Shown: piece after piece, positions 9,702 through 17,525 of the stretch
Layout of the letters: each line of letters begins with the position of its first letter
How positions within the stretch are numbered: position 1 is the stretch's first letter
Notes under the pieces: model-generated
Told to the model about the DNA's origin: nothing
Seen by the model: only the letters and a program-made list of their open reading frames with translations
Databases searched by the model: none
Assembly: GCA_004154925.1 (NCBI GenBank)
Contig: QJNS01000531.1
Span: forward strand, 1 to 18,112
DNA length: 18,112 nt
Source of the DNA: Monosporascus cannonballus
Taxonomy: Eukaryota > Ascomycota > Sordariomycetes > Xylariales
Reading direction: 5' to 3'
Program-made: the position numbers and the translations under genes

Positions 9702-10329
9702 TATGGCCTTTTGATTCCGTTTTGATTCGGGGTGTAAGTAATAAAATTTAAGGTATTTTGGTTATCGAGGAACTTTAGCATATTAGTATTCGTTATTTAA
9801 TTTAATAAATATTTTTTCGTTTTATTTAGGCCAAAAGTTATTATTTTTTTTAACTTTGAAATAAACGAGATAATCGTTTTGATAATAAGTAATAAAATAT
9901 AGCAGGTTGTAGGGATTTACCGTTAACTTTTTTAGGTAAATAATGTATTTTGGAAATTTATAAAGTTCCGGAAATAATTATTTATAATTGTTTATATCTG
10001 GTTAAAATTAATTATCCGTTATGTATATCTTATATTTCTGGGAATTAAAATGGTATTGGTATTTTAGCCTTATAGTTATTTTGGAAACCGTTTATCCGGG
10101 ATGGTACTTATAGGTTTTAACCTTAAAGTTTTGGTAAACGGGATAATTTTCGTATTTTAGGTTATTACTTTGAATTTAAGTAATTGTGGTAATAATGAAT
10201 TCTGGCTGGAAAAAAATCGAACTAATTTTTTTCTCCTCCTTTTTTGCCTTATTGTCGGTTTCCTGTTTAGCCGTTCTGGTTTTTTTCTGGGGTTAAGGAA
10301 TCCTTTTTTTTTAAGAGTTCCTTTGGCAG

Positions 10330-11298
10330 AAAAATAATATTTATTTTTAAAATGCCCTTTTTTGCTATAGTTGAAATATTTTATTTTAGATTTGTTTTTT
10401 TTAGGTTTTTTCGAAACGGAACTTATTTCCTTTTAAGGCTTACCTTTATCTTTCTTTATTTTATTATTGGAGCTTTTATCGTTACCTTATCTGCCGGTTT
10501 TTTTTCGAAGTATTAATTAAAAATACGTTAATTAGTAATAATAACCTTATTTGTATATTTTGCAAAAAATTTAATTTTAGGTTTTATGTATAATTCGTTT
10601 TTAATTTAAAGTTTTAGGTTATTATAATAAGGATAAAATAATGCGTTTTTTGGTAAATTAAAAATAATTATTAAATGGTTAAATTCAGTAATATATTTAA
10701 ATGTTAATTTAATTTAATAAAAAAGATAAAATTGCTTAATTACGTTTTGTTTTTTATCGGGATTTCCGAATAAGGCGCGTATTTCTTTTTAAAAGTTTTT
10801 ATAATTATTAAAAATATAATTAATAAAATCCGATAATTTCTTAGGATAATTTTTTAAATAATTTTTTATAATAAGCTTAAATTATAAAAGAATTTATCCT
10901 GTAAGTAACTGCGAAATGGCTATTATTTTCTGATAATTTTCTGTTAAAAAACTTTTATAAAATTTGAGGTAAAATTTGGCTTAAATTAGGAATTTCTTTA
11001 GGTTTTCCGATTTATCGTAAGGCTTAGGCGGGGTTAGCTTATAGCCCTTAACGTTTAGCATTCTATGGTAATTAGGAGGTGGAATTATTCCTTTTCGGGT
11101 CTGGTCCGTATTGAACAATAATAGAATCGACGTTCTTCGTCCTGGATTTATCGAAAGAAATCGGTAACCGGCTTCTTGGTTTCGTTTCTTGGCAGAGCCA
11201 AACTGAAAAAAAACCGGTTTTTTTCCCATAGTAAATCGAACATTTTCTTTTTTCAAGTTTTTGACTTCCCGAGTTAAAAAGTTAAGCTTTTTATCCAT
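10330..11298 (-). pseudogene. Chromovirus gag, with a zinc knuckle destroyed by RIP
   Basis: Gag would package the element RNA into cytoplasmic particles. The ATG at 11298 opens 105 codons without a stop (to 10981), starting MDKKLNFLTREVKNLKKEN, a charged coiled-coil-like N-terminus. A Pro-rich segment (KLTPPKPYDKSENLK) follows, like the start of the gypsy gag core domain. The nucleocapsid motif lies at 10337-10378. Its spacing is exactly CX2CX4HX4C, but all three Cys codons read Tyr (TGT/TGC->TAT on the coding strand) while His stays, and a neighbouring position reads Ser. The 10981-10400 part is full of stops. The N-terminal ORF and the knuckle are in different frames, so an indel occurred. 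Confidence 0.82.
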
Positions 11299-11694
11299 AA
11301 TAAGTTTTTTTTCTTTACCCTTTTGGACCTTAATCCTATATTTTTCTTTTGTTTTCTCCTTAACCTCTTTTTTTTCCTCCGATTTCTTTCCTTGGATTTC
11401 GATGGTATCCTTAGGAACCGGGATAAATTATTATTGGGGTTATAGGGATAATAGGCCTCCTTAAAATCGAATAATAAGGGGTATTATATTATTAATTAAT
11501 TGGAAAATTTTTTTAATAAAAGGTAAATCGTTAAATCTTATTAATAATATTTTACTGGCTAATAACGGAAATCGTATATATTATTTGTCTTTTAAATATC
11601 GTCTTATGTTATCATTTATATTAAGTTCAAAAAAGCTTATACCCTAATTGGGCAGTAAATTATTTATTAGCTATTAATTAAGAAATTATTAAAA
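11299..11694 (-). other. Chromovirus 5' untranslated leader
   Basis: This region lies between the 5' LTR (ending at 11695 on the - strand) and the gag ATG. The stretch next to the LTR begins TTTTAATAATTTC on the - strand. It shows no TGG-initiated match to a tRNA 3' end that I can recognise, so the primer may be RIP-obscured or of another kind (for example self-priming). A pyrimidine-rich + strand tract at 11300-11400 is purine-rich on the coding strand. No gene is seen. Confidence 0.6.
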
Positions 11695-12115
11695 TATAAC
11701 GAACTTGTTATATATCCACCTGGAGGTATAAGCAGTATCCGAAAAAGGTTTTAATTTATAAATAATAATAAAACGAAAAATAATTTGGTAATTTGTTTAT
11801 TAAAAAGATTTAAAAACTTTTCCCTTAATTAAAAAACGGTATAATTACTTTTAAATTAAAGGCTTAAATTAATAATTAAGGAACGAAAACTAAATAAATA
11901 ATTATTTATATAAAAAACCTGAAACTTTATATTTCCTTTTATTTTGCTAATGTAATACTAATTTTTTGGATTTATTAAATTATTTAGATCACAGTAATCT
12001 GTATAATTTAATAAATCAATTAAATCATTTTAAATCACGTGACTTAGAGTATGGAGCTTTCCCTTTTTTGCAGCCCTGGGGCCTCCAGAACGGGTCTACT
12101 CGGGGATCCGTAATA
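11695..12115 (-). repeat. Chromovirus LTR, right copy (5' LTR of the - strand element)
   Basis: This copy is 421 bp. The left third, facing the element interior, is heavily RIPped. The right part (about 11985-12115) is nearly clean, with CACGTGAC, GCAGCCCTGGGGCCTCCAGAACGGG and CGGGGATCC preserved. The 60-codon ORF at 11966-12148 is an accident of this LTR. Confidence 0.93.
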
Positions 12116-12120
12116 TTGAC
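12116..12120. repeat. Target site duplication of chromovirus (TTGAC), right copy
   Basis: It is identical to 4846-4850 and follows the right LTR directly. Confidence 0.9.
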
Positions 12121-13710
12121 AAATCTAAAATTTATAAAAATTAATTAATTAAGCCGCCTAAATTTTGGAGAAATTACGAAAAATATTTTTAAAGCAAGTT
12201 TTTAAGGAAAATATTAAAACAAAATTAAGGCGTTTACAGAATGCGAAATATAAAAGGAAATACCGATTATATAAATTAAATCCAAATTAATTTTTTTAAA
12301 ATAAGTTTTTATATATAAATTTAATAGAAATAATTAGCTGGAATATTATAAATTATGTATTTGCATATACGGCAATTTTCAAAGACTTAATTTGCTTATT
12401 AACATTTATATTATTATGTTTACGGTGAAACCTTTTAAAATAATTATAATTATAATTATTAAATTTGATTTTAAAATTTATTAATTTGATATCGAAATAA
12501 CCTTTTTAAACGTTTTTTATAAAAAATAAGCCAAAATAATTTACGTTTTTTTTATTAATTTTTAAAAAAACGGAATATACGTAAAATTCGAACGAACGTT
12601 ATATAAATTTAAGGATTTATTTTTATTATAATATTGGGAATTTTTCTTATTTTACGAAAATTAAGGCTTATTATATTTTTTAAAAAAACTATATATATTT
12701 TATAATTAATAATATACATTTATTTTTGTATTTTTTGTTAATAATTTATTATTTTTCTATTATCGGAAAATTAATATTAAACCAAGAAATTATTTTGGAA
12801 GTTAAAGAAAATATACATAATTAAAAATTAAGGCGAAATAAATTAATTTTTAAGTATTTAAATAATTCGAGATAAATTAAAGAAAAAAATCTTGTTAATT
12901 TATAACTTTTATATTAAAAAATCCTTATTCGTTTTAGATTTATAAAAAAATGCTTATATACCGTTAATTCCGTTAAAAATTAAAAAGTTTACCCTTAATA
13001 CCGGAATAATATTTAAAAAATAAATTAAAAATTATTAAAAATCCGTAAATTCCATTTTATATATAATAATAATAATCCGCCTAAATGCAATTTATATAAT
13101 TTCCGTATTATTAAAATTTTTATTTAATCCGTTTAATAAATATATTAAAATAATTATTAAAATAATTTATTAATTTTATTATATATATATTTTGGTAATT
13201 ATATATAAGGATAAAAATACGGAAGCCCGAATATGATTAATTATAAAAAATATATCGTTTACCGGTAATTCTGAAATATAGCAATTCTTTAAAAATTATA
13301 TAATAACTTTTTTTAAATAATTAATTATATAAAAAATAATTTATTAAATAATAGTATTAATTTCTATATTAAATATTAAAATATTTACGTTAAAATATAT
13401 AGTTAAATAAAATATAATTTTTAAATATTTATTTCGGGATTTAAAGTTAATATTAAGTTAAATTTAAAAAGTTTTTTATAATAATAAATAAATAATTAAA
13501 TTTATAATAAAAAAACCAAAACATTAATATTTAATTATATTACGTTAACGTATAAAATATATAATTACGTTAAAAGTAAATTTATAAATCGTTTAACGTA
13601 ATATATTTACTTATAATTTAAATATTTGTTAATAAATTAATAAAAGGTTTTTTAAATAATAAGTTAAGTATTTTAAATTATTTTTTAATTTATAGCATTT
13701 ACGGTAAATA
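12121..13710 (+). pseudogene. Copia pol, 3' part: reverse transcriptase and RNase H (RIP-broken)
   Basis: This is the continuation of copia pol after the nested insertion. The RT start shows LKxVFIYKF then YYKLCICIYGNFQ (RLCVRGDLQ in relatives). The first catalytic Asp survives at 12488-12490 (DIEITFLNVF), followed by RTLYKFKDLFLL (the ALYGLKxxP motif). The active site F-V-D-D now reads FVNN at 12734-12745, both Asp turned to Asn by G->A. A one-base frame change follows before 12781, then GEINQFLSIQIIRD (the LGxxxxFLGI motif) from 12832 and RLNAIYIISVL. The RNase H begins at about 13264 with GNSEIQQF (GNSDAxxA) and ends near 13650 with the remnant of the ADGLTK motif (VNKLIK). The fold and order are unmistakable, but no activity is possible. 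Confidence 0.85.
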
Positions 13711-13895
13711 TAATTGAAAAAACGTAAAAATATATAAAATACGTAATATTTTATTAGGTTTAATATTTTCGGAACGAACTTTTCTTAAATATTTAAAAAA
13801 AAAATTAAAAAATTATTATTATTACTATTATTATTATTATATTTATAATAAAAATAAATTAAAGATTTATTTAATTAAGGCCAATATTTGCGCGC

Positions 13896-13955
13896 ATACG
13901 GCAGGCGTATTACCGGCAGGCGTTATAATACCGGCAGGCGTTATAATAATAGGCG
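13896..13955. repeat. 18-bp minisatellite, about three units
   Basis: The unit ACCGGCAGGCGTTATAAT occurs twice in perfect tandem, preceded by a variant (TACGGCAGGCGTATT) and followed by a partial AATAGGCG. The GGCGTT core recurs further right (for example 14245-14250 and 14363-14380), so the array may once have been longer. Confidence 0.8.
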
Positions 13956-14244
13956 TACTCGTATTTTTTTGGGGGCTTTTTGAAAAATATATAAATAATC
14001 GTACGAAAATAATTTATTTTTTATAATTTTAATTAATTTTTTTCTTAAAGCATAAAAACGGAGATAAAAAAAATATATACGGCAAAAGGCGTTATTTTCG
14101 AATACCTTTATAAGGTATATTACGGTAATACGAACGACGGCAGGGTTACGATTAATAATTAATAAAAAAAAACTTTAAAAAGTAAGAAAATACATATGTT
14201 AATACGTAAATATACCCGGAAATATAACGTTAATAATAATTGCT

Positions 14245-14537
14245 TACGGCGGCGTTATAGTACGTATTATCGGAACGGCCGGTAAACATGGAACGTAAGT
14301 AACCAAAGCAAGGTTCGGAACGGCGCGTTTTACGTACGGGATGCTAGCGGGACGGGCGAACGGGCGTTATGGGCATTACGGGCGTTGCAGGCGTGGCAAT
14401 AGGTGCCGACGCGGGCGAAGCAGAAACGTTTTGTTTGCGCTTAGTATCGGCCGTAACGTTTACGGCAATAACGGCGGCGGCGGCGGCCTTTATGCGCGTT
14501 ATACGCGTTATGCAAACGCGAACGGCCGTAACGCATT
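14245..14537. other. CpG-rich island with little RIP inside copia
   Basis: G+C rises sharply within otherwise saturated DNA. CG dinucleotides are dense, and many CA/TG sites, the preferred RIP target, remain intact (for example AACATGG, CCAAAGCAAGG, GGCAATAGGTGCC, ATGCAAACG). There is a degenerate 9-base repetition around ACGGGCGTT (14350-14385) and a (GGC)5-like run (14472-14487). The segment is open in several frames on both strands, so the 78-codon + ORF (14341-14577, Gly/Arg/Asn-rich) and an Ala/Ser/Thr/Pro-rich - frame are not by themselves evidence of a gene. Confidence 0.65.
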
Positions 14538-14728
14538 AAATTTAAAAAAAAATATTTATTATAATTATTATTTGTAAATTTAAATAAAATTACTTAGTAA
14601 TAATAATTTTTTTATTATTATTAATTATATTATTATTATTATTAATTATAATTAATAATTAATATATTTAATAATTTATAACATATATAACGTAGACGTA
14701 AAAATAAAAAAAAGCATTTATTTTTAAA

Positions 14729-14805
14729 AATAATAAGAATAATAATAATAATAATAAGAATAATAATAAGAATAATAATAATAATAATAATAATAAATAT
14801 AATAA

Positions 14806-14868
<63 letters not shown>
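14729..14868. repeat. (TAA)n microsatellite of about 140 bp
   Basis: This is a near-perfect AAT/TAA trinucleotide tract with scattered AAG interruptions in its left half and a pure run of about 50 bp at the right end. Shorter ATT tracts sit at 14620-14660 and at 13808-13850, in the opposite orientation, on either side of the CpG island. Confidence 0.92.
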
Positions 14869-15203
14869 GTTATATTATATAAGTTAATATTGCGATTATT
14901 TTTTCTTAATATAAGATATTTACGTAATTATTATATATATCGAAAAAAAATTTAATATGCGAAAATAATAAAAAAATAAGCGGGCAAAACGTAAACCTTA
15001 TTATTTCGTTATTTGTTACCGTAATAATAATAAGGGAAAATAAACATAATAATAATTTTTCCATTACGTACCTAATATACGTATAGCTTATTTTTTTTAT
15101 TAATTAAGTTAATTAATTATATTATTTTTTGGGTTATTAAAATTATTTGAAAATTATGGAAATTACCATAAACAGATTTAAAAAAAATAATTCCTTTTTA
15201 TTT

Positions 15204-15211
15204 GAGGGGTA
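15204..15211 (+). other. Copia polypurine tract
   Basis: GAGGGGTA lies directly before the 3' LTR, the standard position for the plus-strand primer. It keeps its G residues although the adjacent LTR start is RIPped. It confirms the + orientation. Confidence 0.75.
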
Positions 15212-15398
15212 TATCGTAAAATAAAAGTATTTATATTAGTTATTAAGTTTTATAGCACCCGGGAAAACTTTATTCCGGCCTTCCCACAGTATATAGAAAG
15301 CTTCTTAGCTACCGCTCCTTGGAGCTTAATTCTAGTTAGACAATTATCACTTCCCACACTCTATGCAACCTTTTCTCGCAATCAGCCTAACTGTGACA
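15212..15398 (+). repeat. 3' LTR of copia element (187 bp)
   Basis: It begins TATCGTAAAATAAAAG where the 5' LTR has TGTCGTGGAATAGGGG (all G->A) and ends CTGTGACA. The RIP pattern is the mirror image of the 5' LTR: the first roughly 60 bases, facing the interior, are mutated and the last roughly 100 are clean. TATATAG lies at 15290-15296. Confidence 0.93.
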
Positions 15399-15403
15399 AT
15401 TCT
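15399..15403. repeat. Target site duplication of copia element (ATTCT), right copy
   Basis: It is an exact match to 936-940 directly after the terminal CA of the 3' LTR. Confidence 0.9.
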
Positions 15404-15829
15404 TACATTCATCCATTTTTTTCTCGACCGCCATATCATGGTCAAATCATGAGGAATTTTATCCACATCTCCGTTGCACCGCACCGCACCTACATCTTCT
15501 ACAGGAAGGTACGTAGTAGACTGCTAAATGGCCATGTTACGTATCACTAACGCTCTGTGATAGCTTAATAGGTAGTTCCTGGTACGAGCGTATGATACGC
15601 GGCTCCGCTCAACCCCTAGCCCAAGCTGCATAGTGTGACAGGCCGAAGGCCTTCAGGGGTAACGGTAAGAACAAGCCGACTCGTCACCAAGGAGTCTCCA
15701 CACGACGCCGCCCTCATAAGCCACGTTGTGCCTCTCAGATTGGCAGTTCTCTTCTTTCTTCTTCAACTTAACAATAAATGCATTTTACCCTCACAACCTC
15801 TAAGGCGCCTGTGAGTGCCCCGCACACCA
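15404..15829. other. Non-coding right flank next to copia
   Basis: Base composition returns to normal at once. No ORF or domain was recognised. A pyrimidine-rich stretch (TTCTCTTCTTTCTTCTTCAAC, about 15745-15767) precedes the next small ORF and could be a fungal promoter/leader CT tract. Nothing else can be supported. Confidence 0.4.
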
Positions 15830-16093
15830 ATGGACGCTGAGGACGACCGCCTGACCGGGAGATGCTTCCAACTATTGATGTTTGCAAAACGCAGAGCACT
15901 TATAATTGCACGGAAAGCGTTAATCGGACCAGAGATAACACAAATACATGCTGGTTTTGTTGTTGGAGGTGATAAAAACCACGAAACTGACCCGTTGGCT
16001 GACAGAACGGACCCCTCTAAGAACCCTTTGCTCACCCCCCATTACGAAACTTGTGGGATCAGTGCCTTCAAGCTAACAACCGGTACTGGTTAA
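15830..16093 (+). CDS. Small ORF of 87 codons, unknown
   Basis: The ATG at 15830 sits in the favourable context ACCAATGG, about 60 bp after a CT-rich tract, and reads MDAEDDRLTGRCFQLLMFAKRR... to the TAA at 16091. The product would be about 10 kDa and soluble, with a basic segment (AKRRALIIARKA) and a Gly-Gly/charged middle (VVGGDKNHETDP). I recognise no family. It may be the first exon or an undamaged 5' piece of the decayed coding sequence that follows, since the next frame opens at about 16021 and overlaps it. It could also be a chance ORF, since a - strand ORF of similar length covers the same DNA. Confidence 0.3.
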   Translation: MDAEDDRLTGRCFQLLMFAKRRALIIARKALIGPEITQIHAGFVVGGDKNHETDPLADRTDPSKNPLLTPHYETCGISAFKLTTGTG

Positions 16094-17033
16094 TCAGGTA
16101 ACCTACGATTAATGGAAACCGCCAATTTCTTCCTCAATGGGGTTTACCGATCTTAATTGCTAAGTGTGCTATTGACAAAGAAAGGCCCCCGTATTGGAAG
16201 GACTGGATTGCAGACATGGTTAGCAGCGGGCGCGTTGTCACGGCAAGCTTACTGAGAGCTGGGACAGAGCCAAGCAGCAGGGCAGCAACTACTTTATTGA
16301 TGACTAGATCCCTCGTCTAGAAGCTCTATAGGCAGATAAGAGGTTGGGGCCGAAAACTGCGGCTCGCGATAATGAAGCATCTCGGAAAAGTAAGCCCTGA
16401 ACATTAGATAAATGGGGCAATCATTACACGTTATCACTATACCCAATACCTAAATCCCACGGGACTTATTAAAGCTTGAATTTCTAACTCCGACGAATAT
16501 GCCTTGTTTAAAGAAAGATGGCAGGGTAGCCTTTACCGTGGACCCAGAGGAAAGGGCCAAAATCGTTTCGTGATATTTAACATTTTTGTTCGAATTAGAT
16601 CCCAGAGATTAGCGCCCGTAAGGCGTAAAGGGCGGACTCCTAATGTTATTGGAACAGGTTAAATCCATTATCTGCGAAAACTTGTTATTCCCCCTTAAAA
16701 CGTCGGCATATCCGATCACAGCGCCCTATAGGGCTAAAATGAAGGATCGTAAACGCTATAAGCCAGGCATAGACGGCCAAATACTACGGGCTAGGGCTTA
16801 ATGACGTGGCCGTAGCTATAACTCTGGGCCTTAAGCTTTTTGGAACATGGCTGGATCTGATACGTCAGGATGCCTTTAAGGAATTAGGCAGACTTTTGGC
16901 TAACGAACGACAAAATCGTTACTGGCTAACCTAAGGGTTTATCTGTTATCTTAGAACATACTTATTAAAACCAACAAGACACTGGCCTAACCATTATGGT
17001 TTGCTAAAGCTCGATTTACCGTTCGATTTTTAA
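16021..17033 (+). pseudogene. Decayed coding sequence with RIP-like stops, unknown
   Basis: Three consecutive + frames give protein-like sequence. Frame a (about 16021-16480) includes NLWDQCLQANN, KERPPYWKDWIADMVSSGR and GWGRKLRLAIMKHLGK. Frame b (about 16475-16780) includes LKKDGRVAFTVDPEERAKIV, LLMLLEQVKSIICENLLFP and APYRAKMKDRKRYKPGIDG. Frame c (about 16776-17033) includes YYGLGLNDVAVAITLGLKLF, WLDLIRQDAFKELGRLL and WPNHYGLLKLDLPF, ending at TAA 17031. Inside these, stops are TAG/TAA/TGA that C->T changes of CAG/CAA/CGA would make. Frame changes between a, b and c may be indels or unrecognised introns. The family is not recognised. It could be a gene duplicate or an old transposon hit by RIP, more mildly than the copia block. 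Confidence 0.5.
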
Positions 17034-17525
17034 TAAAAAAGGGTAAGCGGCTGGAAAAAAACTTTTTAAGTATTTTTTTAAAGCCTTATATTACGTTTTA
17101 AATAATTACTAGTTGTCCTGGTATTACTGAATTTATTAATAAATAAACTTAATTATTAAGAAACTTACGATATTTTACTATATTTGATATTTTAAATGTA
17201 ATACGGTAATTTGATAACTAATATTAATTGGTCCGAAAAGTACCGTCGTAATAATAAGCGAAACCGAAATAGGGATAATAAATTTTTCCTATTAATGTTA
17301 ATAGATATACCTTATAGAGTTAATGTTAGCGGGTCCGTATTTAAATTTAATTATGCGGGCGTAATTTACCGTTTTAAAAGATAGTATGTAATTGTTTTTA
17401 TTTTAGCGTTATAGTATTTCCCTTTGTTAATAATTGATATTTTATTATAAATCGTATTTATTATAAGTTAAAAAAGAATTTATATAGTAATATTAATATT
17501 TAATAACTTATATTTTATAAAGTAA
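17034..17525. other. Second AT-rich RIP-like tract, outside the retrotransposons
   Basis: About 490 bp have the same character as the copia interior: TA-rich, few CA/TG, CG retained (for example CCGTCGTAATAATAAGCG, GCGGGCGTAATTTACCG). It directly follows the decayed coding sequence and ends sharply near 17525. No LTR, terminal repeat or domain was recognised in it. It is probably the more heavily mutated part of the same duplicated unit. Confidence 0.5.

Larger units (their letters stand above)
4851..12115 (-). mobile_element. Ty3/gypsy chromovirus retrotransposon nested in copia, RIP-inactivated
   Basis: This is a 7265-bp element with 421-bp LTRs at both ends (TGTAACGAAC... / ...CGTAATA, the terminal CA being RIP-altered to TA) and a TTGAC duplication. 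On the - strand from 11298 downward it carries gag with a zinc knuckle, an aspartic protease, reverse transcriptase, integrase with HHCC-type finger and D,D-35-E triad, and a C-terminal chromodomain. RT before integrase defines gypsy, and the chromodomain defines the chromovirus lineage. A polypurine tract (5274-5286, on the - strand) precedes its 3' LTR. I could not recognise its primer-binding site next to 11694. All genes are broken by many stops. Confidence 0.93.
13711..15203 (+). other. Copia 3' region of about 1.5 kb with repeats and a CpG island, no recognised gene
   Basis: Copia pol normally ends close to the 3' LTR. Here 1.5 kb intervenes. It contains a short (TTA)n-like tract (about 13808-13850), an 18-bp minisatellite (13896-13955), a CpG-rich, RIP-poor island (14245-14537), AT-rich filler with ATT repeats (14605-14660), the (TAA)n microsatellite (14729-14868), and RIPped sequence up to the polypurine tract. 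It could be a 3' untranslated region, a captured segment or a further degenerate insertion. No target duplication for a third insertion was found. Confidence 0.6.
941..15398 (+). mobile_element. Ty1/copia LTR retrotransposon, RIP-inactivated, interrupted by a nested element
   Basis: This is an element of 14458 bp, or about 7.19 kb once the nested insertion and its duplicated 5 bp are discounted. It has two 187-bp LTRs, flanking ATTCT duplications, a primer-binding site just inside the left LTR and a purine-rich tract just before the right LTR, so it reads on the + strand. Integrase is seen before reverse transcriptase and RNase H, the copia order (gypsy has RT before integrase). Almost every reading frame is broken by TAA/TAG/TGA where Gln, Arg or Trp codons are expected. 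LTRs differ at about 35 of 187 sites, all but one transitions. The 1.5 kb between pol and the 3' LTR is unusual for copia. Confidence 0.92.

Noticed and set aside
11261..12148. + strand ORFs at 11261-11464 and 11966-12148
   Set aside because: The first is antisense to the gag start and leader. The second lies inside the LTR and crosses its boundary into copia, so neither is a gene.
13896..13955. Minisatellite as a CRISPR array
   Set aside because: Units are contiguous without unique spacers, and the setting is eukaryotic.
14341..14577. 78-codon Gly/Arg/Asn-rich ORF in the CpG island
   Set aside because: The composition follows the GGC/CGT repeats, other frames on both strands are equally open, and there is no domain or supporting start context.
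1128..15211. AT-rich block as inserted mitochondrial DNA or a centromere
   Set aside because: Retrotransposon domains, LTRs and paired target duplications explain most of the block, and the transition bias explains the AT content.
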